Assembly (NCBI GenBank): GCA_023212725.1
Contig: JALBYF010000048.1
Location: 62,001 to 126,000, forward strand
DNA: 64,000 bases
Reading direction: 5' to 3'
From: Tranzscheliella williamsii
Lineage: Eukaryota; Basidiomycota; Ustilaginomycetes; Ustilaginales; Ustilaginaceae
Every line of letters starts with the position of its first letter. The first letter of the stretch is position 1. The notes below the pieces were generated by a model. That model was not told the origin of the DNA and searched no databases. It saw only the letters and a list, made by a program, of their open reading frames with translations. The translations under genes and the position numbers were made by a program. Below, piece by piece: positions 50,061 to 57,970 of this stretch.

Positions 50061-51728
50061 CTACTTCTTGCCCCGGCCGATCTTTTTGCCCTCGAATCCG
50101 GGCCTGGCCTTGCCGAAAGACGGCTTCTTTGCCTTGGGCGTCTTGGATGCAGACAAGGTGGACGAGGATCCCTTTTTGCCGCCCTTTGTCTTGCCCGCTT
50201 TGCGAGCGGCGAGGTTGTCGGTCCTCCTCTTTTGTCGATCTGCCTGCTGCTTGACCTCGTTCTGCTGCCTCTCGTTCCATGCCTTGCTCGACTTCTCCTT
50301 TAGCTTTTCCTTCTTCTTGACCGCCTTTTTGAGCAGCTTCTCGTCGTCTCGAATCTTGACGCCCGACGCTGAAGCTAGTACCTTGTCCCATTGCTTCTTC
50401 TCGTCCATCTTGGCCGAAATGTCGCCTGCCTCTTCGCCCAGCTTTTCTGCCAGCTTTGCCTTCTTGGCTTCTTCCGCCTTCTTGCGATGCTCGAGCACCT
50501 GCAGCGCAGCCTTCGGGTCCGAGGGCAACGCGAGCCGGTTCTTCTTGCCCGCTGGCAGCGCGGCGCTAGCAGCGCCGACAGGGTCAAAGTCCAGAGAGGA
50601 AAAGTTCAACGAGGCGCCACTAACGTCAATGGTAGCGCCAGTCGAGCCAGCTCCATTCTTGCCTCCATAGCCAGGCTCGGCGACCAGGAGCGCAGGTGCC
50701 TTGGTAGCCACATTGAGCGTTTTTCCGTTGGCAGACGTAGCTCCGCCCTTGGCGTTGGCAGCAGCGGCGGCCTTCTTGGCCTTAGCGGCAGCCTTAGCAT
50801 CTTTCTTCTTCTCCGCCTTGCGCTCGCGTGCGTCGCTTCTCTGCTTCCTGCGCTCCTCGAGCAGCTCCTCCTTGGAGCTTACAATGCTAGATCCATCCTC
50901 GGACGCTTCGTCGCCTGCATCTAACAGCCCACCCCGTTTGCGTTGCAAACCGGCAATCTTGGCATGCAGCTTAGCTCGCAATGCTTCGATCGATGCTTTC
51001 CTTTCACCCTCGGTTTGAATGGGTTTCTTTTCGTCCGACAAGGCATTGAGGGCTGCAACACGGGCTGGAATGTCATCGACATCCGAGTCTTGCATGTCGT
51101 CATCCGTGTCTCCGGCGCTGGCACCATTAGGCAATGTTTTGCGCTCTTCTAGGTCGAGCTCGTCTGCGTCATCGTCAGTGACCATACCATCTACGCTCAT
51201 CTCGACGTCCGAATCCTTCTCTGCGGCTTGGCGAGCTGCTTTGGCAGCAGCACGCTCAGCCTGCACCCGGGTGACGTCTTTGAAGTTGTCTGGGTCGAGT
51301 CTCTGCTTCTTCGCCTCGCGCATCTTGTCCTTGCGCTCTTTTGCCTCGATCTCCGACTTGGCCTTCTTGCGCTTGTTCTTCATGTATTTGGAAGACACCG
51401 CGTCCTGGTCTGCCATGTCGTCGTGATCATCTTTGGTCAGGTAGAATTGAGGGGGAATGAGGTGGAGCAAGCACGTAAAGGCTGCATTGTGTTGCGTCAA
51501 GGAGCCCAAGTATTTCGAGGCGACTGCGTTGGACGAGGAAGCGGAAGTAGATGGGTCTGCAGAGGAAGAGGGAGCCTCAGCATCGACGGCCGGAGCTGCC
51601 AAGGAAGTAAACGCCTCGCCATTGACGCTTTTGCTCTTCGTCGGTTTCTTTGCCGATTTTGGGGTACCAAGGGCCATGGTAGAGCCAGACGAAGCGTTCT
51701 TGCTCGCCGCCACCTTTGCTGGCGACAT
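50061..51728 (-). CDS. RRP14: Rrp14/SURF6 ribosome biogenesis protein
   Basis: This 555-residue nucleolar protein is needed for early 60S (and 40S) subunit assembly. An N-terminal Rrp14 domain appears at about residues 80-115 (HNAAFTCLLHLIPPQFYL), followed by a Lys-rich stretch and a long acidic/basic linker. The SURF6 domain spans about 330-520 (ASLNFSSLDFDPV, then KKQWDKVLASASGVKIRDD and KAWNERQQNEVKQQADRQK). The C-terminus is Lys/Gly-rich (PGFEGKKIGRGKK), as in the family. Coding is continuous. The start at 51728 (MSPAKVAASKN) is the first in-frame ATG. It is divergent from RSA4, another 60S assembly factor, with 651 bp between starts. Confidence 0.93.
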   Translation of the reverse strand: MSPAKVAASKNASSGSTMALGTPKSAKKPTKSKSVNGEAFTSLAAPAVDAEAPSSSADPSTSASSSNAVASKYLGSLTQHNAAFTCLLHLIPPQFYLTKDDHDDMADQDAVSSKYMKNKRKKAKSEIEAKERKDKMREAKKQRLDPDNFKDVTRVQAERAAAKAARQAAEKDSDVEMSVDGMVTDDDADELDLEERKTLPNGASAGDTDDDMQDSDVDDIPARVAALNALSDEKKPIQTEGERKASIEALRAKLHAKIAGLQRKRGGLLDAGDEASEDGSSIVSSKEELLEERRKQRSDARERKAEKKKDAKAAAKAKKAAAAANAKGGATSANGKTLNVATKAPALLVAEPGYGGKNGAGSTGATIDVSGASLNFSSLDFDPVGAASAALPAGKKNRLALPSDPKAALQVLEHRKKAEEAKKAKLAEKLGEEAGDISAKMDEKKQWDKVLASASGVKIRDDEKLLKKAVKKKEKLKEKSSKAWNERQQNEVKQQADRQKRRTDNLAARKAGKTKGGKKGSSSTLSASKTPKAKKPSFGKARPGFEGKKIGRGKK

Positions 51729-52039
51729 GACAGAAGAAAGTGTGTGCTGTGGCCCTTGTAAGCCTGTGGTTGTAACAACGGAGTACTGCTAGGCCGCGCT
51801 TCGATATGGGAGCAAGAGTGCGTGTTGAGGCGTGCACGCAAGAATGGTAGAACCAGGCTTTGCGAGTCCCACTACTGGTATCAGAAGAGCCAGAAGTAGA
51901 GCAAGAGCAGGTAGCAAGGATGGAGCTTCACAAGGCAGAGAGGAGAGCTGCTGGGAGGGGAACAGAAGAGGGAAGGCAGCCAAGCTAGCCAACTGCGGTT
52001 TACTCGTCGGCGGCGCAATCCAGACATGCCAGAATTTCC

Positions 52040-52049
52040 AAAAATTTCA
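52040..52049 (-). promoter_or_regulatory. RRPE-like element
   Basis: The plus strand reads AAAAATTTCA; its complement TGAAATTTTT is close to the RRPE consensus (TGAAAAWTTT) that drives ribosome-biogenesis genes in yeasts. It lies 331 bp upstream of RSA4 and 312 bp upstream of RRP14. Function is inferred from resemblance only. Confidence 0.4.
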
Positions 52050-52240
52050 TCGTCGCGCCAAGCAGCAGAAAAACGACAGGACCATCCCATCGGGCAGCCA
52101 TCTGCTGCATCACCGATCTGCCCTACCCTCTCCACTTTGTCGTGTGAGGGTAGATATCGGCAATCGGCCTTCGGTCATCGGTCAACGGCCACCTGCGAGA
52201 AAGTGGTTAATTCGTGAATGTTTCTGGCTTCTGCGTAAGA

Positions 52241-52248
52241 GAAAATTT
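52241..52248 (+). promoter_or_regulatory. second RRPE-like core
   Basis: GAAAATTT matches the core of the RRPE consensus and lies about 130 bp upstream of the RSA4 start. It is a short match and could be chance. Confidence 0.3.
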
Positions 52249-52379
52249 GGAAGTCTCTGCCAGACTTTTGTGGGATAGGAAATAGGCCAGCACTCAGCCT
52301 GCCAAGCCGTAGACGTTCCTATCCTCATCACGGATATTCACTACCGTTGCCTCTCTGACCTTATCACAGTGCTACAAAG

Positions 52380-54302
52380 ATGGCGACGCAAATACCACAA
52401 AGGACTGTGAAGAGGCAACGTCTGGCGGACGAGAAGGCCGCCAAAGAGGCTTCGCTCCTCCTGTCTCAAGGGCAGCTCGGTCCGTCTACCGAGACCCTCG
52501 TCATCCAGTTCCAGTCAGGGCAAGATGGAAGTATACTCGGCCCCACTATCAACCTACCGGCGGCCACCGGCCAGAAGGAACTGCAAGCCATCATCAATCA
52601 GCTCAGGAGGCAGTTGAAACAGGCGCAAGGCGCCCAGCGACACACCGAGGACGACCCAGAGTCGGACGACGACGACGACGACGATGAAGATTTACCCTAT
52701 GCTTTCCACGTTGACCTCCAGCAGCTGTCCAGAGGTGCACAGCCCGAAGTGGACGAGCTTGTCAAGAGCAATGCGCGTCTGCCGATCAACGAGTCGCTCA
52801 CCAAGGATGTCCTGTCTTCCGCCGCTGCGAAGAAGCTTGGCCTGAGTCAGGAAGATACCCTAACGGTCGTCTTCGAGCCCCAGGCCGTCTTCAAGGTACG
52901 GCCCGTGAGCAGATGCTCTTCTACATTGAGCGGGCACGCATCGCCCATCCTCTGCAGCACTTTCTCCCCTACAGGATCGTTGCTGGCAACCGGCGCTGGC
53001 GACAAGACGGCGCGGCTCTGGGATCTGGATACCGAGACGCCGATGCATACGCTGGTCGGCCATTCCAACTGGGTACTATGTGCAGAGTGGGAAGGCCGAG
53101 AGCGCAAACTGGCGACCGGTGGCATGGATGGTGACGTCTGGGTTTGGGAAGCCTTGGATTCCAATTTCACCGGCCGTAAAGGCTGGCTATCCAAGTCGGG
53201 CAAGACCGTCCAAGAAGAATGGGAGGCGCAGCAGGCACAACATGTCACCCAGCAGAGCTCCGAAGCTGGGGCTATGGACAGCTCGGATGCAGCAGCGGCG
53301 TCCACCGGGGTGGAGGACAAGAAGAACAAGATGGGAGTCAAGGAGCGACGGGCTGCCCGCAACGCAGCGCCGCAGGGGAAAGCTCTCAAGGGGCACAGCA
53401 AGTGGATCACCTCGCTCTCGTGGGAGCCGATCCACGTCAACGCCGTCAATCCGCGTCTAGCCAGTTCGTCCAAGGATGGAACGGTGCGGGTGTGGAACAC
53501 GACGCTTCGGCGATGCGAGTATGTGCTGGGTGGGCATACTGCGAGCGTCAACTGCGTGCGGTGGGGCGGGGAGGGGGCGATCTACACTGCCTCGTCGGAC
53601 CGGACGGTGAAGGTGTGGAGTGCGGATGGGGGCAAGCTGATCCGGAGCCTGAGCGAGCATGCGCACTGGGTGAACACGATTGCGCTGTCGACGGATTTCG
53701 TGCTCCGGACGGGGCCGTTTGACCATACGGGGCGGGCGGTGGTGGCGGGAGCGGGGGGTGCGGTTGCGTCGTACGTGCAGCCGGGCGACGAGGAGGCGCA
53801 GGCGTCGGCGCTGCGGCGGTGGCGCGAGGCGACCGGCGAGGGCGCGCTGCCAGAGACCATGATCACCGGCTCGGACGACCACACGCTCTTCCTCTGGCCC
53901 GCCCAGATCCGCGGCGCCGCACCCCAGCCCAAAAAACCCATCGCACGCCTGACCGGCCACCAAAAGACAGTCAACCACGTCGCCTTCTCGCCCGACGCCA
54001 AGAAAATCGCCTCGGCCTCGTTCGACAACAGCATCAAGCTCTGGGACGGCCAGACGGGCAAGTTCATCGCCACCCTCCGCGGCCACGTCGCTGCCGTCTA
54101 CCGCCTCGCCTGGTCCGCAGACGCGCGCCTCCTCGTCTCCGCCTCCAAGGATTCCACTCTCAAACTCTGGGACCCCGTCAAGACATTCAAAATCCGCAAG
54201 GACCTTCCTGGCCACACCGACGAAGTCTACTGCGTCGACTTTGTCGCCGACAAGGTCGCCAGCGGCGGTCGCGACCGGACCGTCAAGATCTGGCGGCACT
54301 GA
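52380..54302 (+). CDS. RSA4: Rsa4/Notchless 60S assembly factor
   Basis: This 640-residue protein has a Notchless-like (NLE) N-terminal domain at about residues 38-120 (LVIQFQSGQDGSILGPTINL, PYAFHVDL), which is contacted by the Rea1/Midasin ATPase when late pre-60S particles mature. A WD40 propeller of about eight repeats follows from residue 180 (TLSGHASPILCSTFSPTGS) to the end (KVASGGRDRTVKIWRH). Two insertions are unusual: an Asp/Glu-rich tract at about 95-103 inside the NLE domain and a linker of about 70 residues (264-335) between propeller blades. The protein is longer than yeast Rsa4. It is unspliced and divergent from RRP14. The coding strand flips from G-rich to C-rich at about 53860. 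Confidence 0.95.
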   Translation: MATQIPQRTVKRQRLADEKAAKEASLLLSQGQLGPSTETLVIQFQSGQDGSILGPTINLPAATGQKELQAIINQLRRQLKQAQGAQRHTEDDPESDDDDDDDEDLPYAFHVDLQQLSRGAQPEVDELVKSNARLPINESLTKDVLSSAAAKKLGLSQEDTLTVVFEPQAVFKVRPVSRCSSTLSGHASPILCSTFSPTGSLLATGAGDKTARLWDLDTETPMHTLVGHSNWVLCAEWEGRERKLATGGMDGDVWVWEALDSNFTGRKGWLSKSGKTVQEEWEAQQAQHVTQQSSEAGAMDSSDAAAASTGVEDKKNKMGVKERRAARNAAPQGKALKGHSKWITSLSWEPIHVNAVNPRLASSSKDGTVRVWNTTLRRCEYVLGGHTASVNCVRWGGEGAIYTASSDRTVKVWSADGGKLIRSLSEHAHWVNTIALSTDFVLRTGPFDHTGRAVVAGAGGAVASYVQPGDEEAQASALRRWREATGEGALPETMITGSDDHTLFLWPAQIRGAAPQPKKPIARLTGHQKTVNHVAFSPDAKKIASASFDNSIKLWDGQTGKFIATLRGHVAAVYRLAWSADARLLVSASKDSTLKLWDPVKTFKIRKDLPGHTDEVYCVDFVADKVASGGRDRTVKIWRH

Positions 54303-54454
54303 GCGCGTGACCTACCCACTCGCATTTGCACACGCACGGGCGTTAACCCACGCCGCCATACCGAACAGCATTACACGCACTACTGGGCTGTTGAGCGTGC
54401 CTGGGAAGTCGAGTTACGCGGGGCGCAGCGAGATGTGTGTACTGCGCGTGCTGG

Positions 54455-56509
54455 CTATGTGAGGCCGAGGCGCTCGAAGAGAGCGGGGATGAATCCGGCG
54501 GAAAAGAGGCCGATGTTGGTGTAGACGATGACCTTGGTGAGGACGTCAGCGTCGTAGTGCTTGACGTCGGTGGTGGTGGGTGTGTTGGGGCGGAGCGTGG
54601 CGGCGAGGTGGGCAGCGGCCTTTTCGTCGGGGGGGACAAAGTCGTGCGCGCGCGACTGGGTTAGCGGGACGGGCAGGTCGGGCTCGTCCTCGTCTGCGGG
54701 CCCGCCAAGCGTGAACTTGATCCGGCGCCCCGCGGCGCTAGGACTCGGACTCGGCGTCCGCGACGGCACCGGCGAACCCCACCCCAACGCACCCGGCCCA
54801 GACATCCGCCCGCCTGCACCAACGTCGCCACTAACCCGCCGGCTGCTCACTGGTGACGCCAGCGGCGACGGCACCGCCTGCACCTCCCCGCGCTCATCAG
54901 TGACGATGATCTGCGACGGCAGGTCGATCACCGACGGCACCGCGCTCAAATCGGCCAACGGTATGTTGCTGTAGTCTGACGCTGGGGTATAGTGTCTCCG
55001 TGGCAGGCTGAACCCCACTAATTGGTCAATAAGCCGGAAAAGGGGCGGTAGCACCACCTTGCAAATCGTCTTGACTATGACGCGCAACAGGAGAACGTTG
55101 ACGAGGCCGATCACCATGACCAACCCGTTTTTAATCCACCTTTCTGCGGGTCCGACGGCCACCAATTGAATCAAAGGAGACTTGACTGCGTCCCACACGG
55201 GCTCCGTGGTCCTGGGCGGCGCGGTCAGGTTGGCGAGCGGGGAAAACTGGTGATGATAAGGATCGGTGTGAAGTGTCATATTGTATCGGATGCCGGTCCA
55301 CCTTGCCAATGCCACGCCCATAGCCACCGAGACAAACGCGATAGCATCTTCGAAGCAAGGACAGTCGTCCAGCGGTTGGGGATGCACGGAAACCATGAGC
55401 AGGCCGGCTGGGATGATGGCGGCAGGCACGGACCACGAATTGATCTTGATAAAGTGCTCGATTTGGTCGAAGAAGTACCACTGGATGCCGGTGATGGTGG
55501 CGCCTAGAGCGGAACCGGCGATGCAGTCGGTGATGGAGTGCATTCCAGCATAGATACGGCCGTAGACGACACTGAAGCTGTAGAAGAGCAGACCGGCCTC
55601 CCAGAGCCAAGAGTCAAAGAGGGTGGCGGCTGGCTGCGCCGAGGAAAGCGAATCGAAAAGGGCGAGGCTCTGTGCTTGCCTGCTGTGGCGGATCCAGAGG
55701 TATATGAAGAGCGAGCAGCTGATGCTGTTGGTGGAGTGGGTGGAAGGGAAGCCGTACTCGAGGTGATGTGTGCCGATGGTGAGACGGGTGACCGGGGGAG
55801 AATAGGGACGCGGTACGCAGAGGAGATCTTTGATGGCAGAGGAAAGGTAGACGCCAAAGGCCAGGACATTGATCAAACCTCTGCCGAAACGCGGGTTGCC
55901 GAGCCAGAAGATCATAGGGAGGAAGACGAGGAAGAAGGAGTGGGTGCCGAGGAGGGAGGTGTTAACAAAAAACCTGTCTAGCCAAGGTCTACGAACCCAT
56001 CTCTGGTGGCTTGCATGTAAGGGGGCTTCTTTTCGAAGGAGAGTGACGATGAAGCCACGCAGATAGGCGATGGGGCGGGGAAGGTAGGCATTGTACACCG
56101 CATCGGGTTGGAGACCAATGGAAGTGACCGACTCGTCTTCGCCCACGGCGTCCTTGTCTCGGGAGTTGACGTGGGCGGAGCCGCTGAGCAGACCGATGCG
56201 CTCGATCCTCTCATGCTTTTGTTTGCTGCGATCCTTCAGCGCCTGAGGAGTGGTCTTGGTGGTCCCGCCCCTAGAAGTATCGATAGGAGAGAGGAGGTGG
56301 GCGGGCGCAGCGGTTGATCTGAAGGAAGAAGAACGGGGATTAGGAGCGGGATCGGCCGAGGTTAGGCTAGGGCTGGTAAGGGAAGCGGCAGGGGCAGTGC
56401 CGGCTAGCCAGCTGCCCGAGATCTTCCTGTCCTCATCTACGCTGGAAGACGACGTTTCGCGGACAGCATGAGCGCGACGCTGATGGAGTTGATCTAGGCC
56501 GGACGACAT
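54455..56509 (-). CDS. LCB3: sphingoid long-chain base phosphate phosphatase
   Basis: The 684-residue membrane enzyme belongs to the PAP2/LCB3 family, which dephosphorylates sphingoid base phosphates in the ER. The three phosphatase motifs are KDLLCVPRP (about 223), GFPSTHSTNS (about 256; the Ser-Thr-His-Ser variant typical of sphingoid-base phosphatases) and VYGRIYAGMHSITD (about 315-328). Several hydrophobic helices flank them. The first 120 residues are polar and Ser-rich, and the C-terminal 170 residues are Pro/Ser-rich; both exceed the yeast protein. The start at 56509 (MSSGLDQLHQRR) is the first ATG. It faces away from the ceramide synthase gene across 1.46 kb. The terminal skew switch is near 54700. 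Confidence 0.92.
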   Translation of the reverse strand: MSSGLDQLHQRRAHAVRETSSSSVDEDRKISGSWLAGTAPAASLTSPSLTSADPAPNPRSSSFRSTAAPAHLLSPIDTSRGGTTKTTPQALKDRSKQKHERIERIGLLSGSAHVNSRDKDAVGEDESVTSIGLQPDAVYNAYLPRPIAYLRGFIVTLLRKEAPLHASHQRWVRRPWLDRFFVNTSLLGTHSFFLVFLPMIFWLGNPRFGRGLINVLAFGVYLSSAIKDLLCVPRPYSPPVTRLTIGTHHLEYGFPSTHSTNSISCSLFIYLWIRHSRQAQSLALFDSLSSAQPAATLFDSWLWEAGLLFYSFSVVYGRIYAGMHSITDCIAGSALGATITGIQWYFFDQIEHFIKINSWSVPAAIIPAGLLMVSVHPQPLDDCPCFEDAIAFVSVAMGVALARWTGIRYNMTLHTDPYHHQFSPLANLTAPPRTTEPVWDAVKSPLIQLVAVGPAERWIKNGLVMVIGLVNVLLLRVIVKTICKVVLPPLFRLIDQLVGFSLPRRHYTPASDYSNIPLADLSAVPSVIDLPSQIIVTDERGEVQAVPSPLASPVSSRRVSGDVGAGGRMSGPGALGWGSPVPSRTPSPSPSAAGRRIKFTLGGPADEDEPDLPVPLTQSRAHDFVPPDEKAAAHLAATLRPNTPTTTDVKHYDADVLTKVIVYTNIGLFSAGFIPALFERLGLT

Positions 56510-57970
56510 GCTGAGATGTGAGCGACTTGAAGTGTCGCGAGACTGGTACAGGTTCCGAAGCGACCAAGCGGACGATTGGCAGGCGAGAGGAGCTACAGCG
56601 TTCCCTCCAGCATTTGCTGATGCTGGGCGGATAGTGGAAAGCTGTGAAGATGCTGGAAGATGCCAAAGAAAGCGGAGCGAGCGAGGAGCGGATCATCAGA
56701 AGCACGGCATTTGGCGGTATGCATGTTTGGCTGTTGCATGTGCCGCTTCTACTTTTCCGTAGCTTACTTCCTTACTTCAATTAGGGATCGGGTTGGAAGC
56801 ATTGAAGCCGTAACATGACAGAAGCTTCGATCCCGATCCAGCCCCGATCGTTGCACCGAATAGCGCGACTCGCACTCGCCCTGGAATCGAATGGCGTAAC
56901 GAACGACATGCATGGCTGGGCCGTTTCATGCTGCCTTTGAAAGACACCTGCAGAGGCGTCTGCACTCCGGTAGGCGCCTGGATAGTTGTCCATCGAACCT
57001 GCACATGACTTGGTTTCTCTTGATGTCGATCCTGCACATGACTTGCTTTCTCTCGAGATGGTTTCTACTGACGGGGACGGCTGGGGTGTCGCTCTCTAGC
57101 TGATTGATGGTTGCCGCAGAAAAGTCGATTCGACTAGCCTTGGCTGGCAGGGACACGTTCCAACGCGACGTGTTGAACGTCGCTCGCTGGAAAGGGGCTA
57201 GATTGTAGTCAGATTGGCCTTGTTCGTATCTGTTCTATTTGCATGCACCAGCGGTGATTTAGTGTTAATTGCTCCCAGTTTCATCCTTCAAATGACCACA
57301 TGTACGGGTCCTCAAGCAGGTGAATAGGATGAGTAGTAACCGGCCGTCTTTCTGCAAGTACGTTTACGTTTTCGCTGCACGCAGAACATATACACCTTTA
57401 AAACCCATCGAACGTGCATTGGTATTAATATGGTGTCTCGAACATCACCGACACAGTCGTTTTCTTCCTGAGACAGCCACAGCCACAGCCACCTGGCCTC
57501 ATCTCTGTCGTCGTCTTTCTCTCATCCCAGCCCACCACCGACGCTTCCGACAAGTTGTCAGTTTCAGCCTATGCGTTGCCGCCGTCGATACCAGTCCATC
57601 CTGCCTTGATCTGTGCCGACTTGGCCTTTCCACTTCATCAAGTGCCACGCGCCCAACCAGTCCAGCGCAGCCCAGCGCACAGCGCAACCAGTTTTTCGAT
57701 TTCATTAGCTCCAACAAAGAGCGTCTCGACTAGCCTAGCCAAGCCATCCTCTTCTCCAACGCTTCGCTCTTCAACTCGTCCTCCGTGCGGCTCTGCTTTT
57801 GCTAAGCTGTAACAGCCAAGGCCCACAAACAAGCCGCGCTCCCCTTGTGTTGCTTGGGGCTTTTCAGCCTCCTTTATTCCTGCTTGCCTACCATCACCCC
57901 GTCGCGCAAACCATCCCGACGCCTAATTCACCCCGTTGCGCAGCAGACGGCCGCTACTTGACCGGCAAGC
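56510..57970. other. LCB3-LAG1 divergent intergenic region
   Basis: This 1.46 kb region must contain both promoters. It includes a two-copy 33 bp tandem repeat (separate entry), a short ACAGCC/CCACAG repeat at about 57473-57492, and a pyrimidine-rich leader before the ceramide synthase. The 137-codon frame at 57320-57733 has no domain and is not called. Confidence 0.5.
56998..57063 (+). repeat. two-copy 33 bp imperfect tandem repeat
   Basis: The sequence CCTGCACATGACTTG occurs at 56998 and again at 57031, each followed by similar sequence for about ten more bases. The unit is 33 bp. Only two copies are present. Confidence 0.7.

Larger units (their letters stand above)
51729..52379. promoter_or_regulatory. 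shared divergent promoter of RRP14 and RSA4
   Basis: The 651 bp between two ribosome-biogenesis genes transcribed away from each other contain no coding frame of their own. Two AT-rich cores resembling the ribosomal RNA processing element are present (separate entries). I see no PAC motif (GATGAG). Confidence 0.6.
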
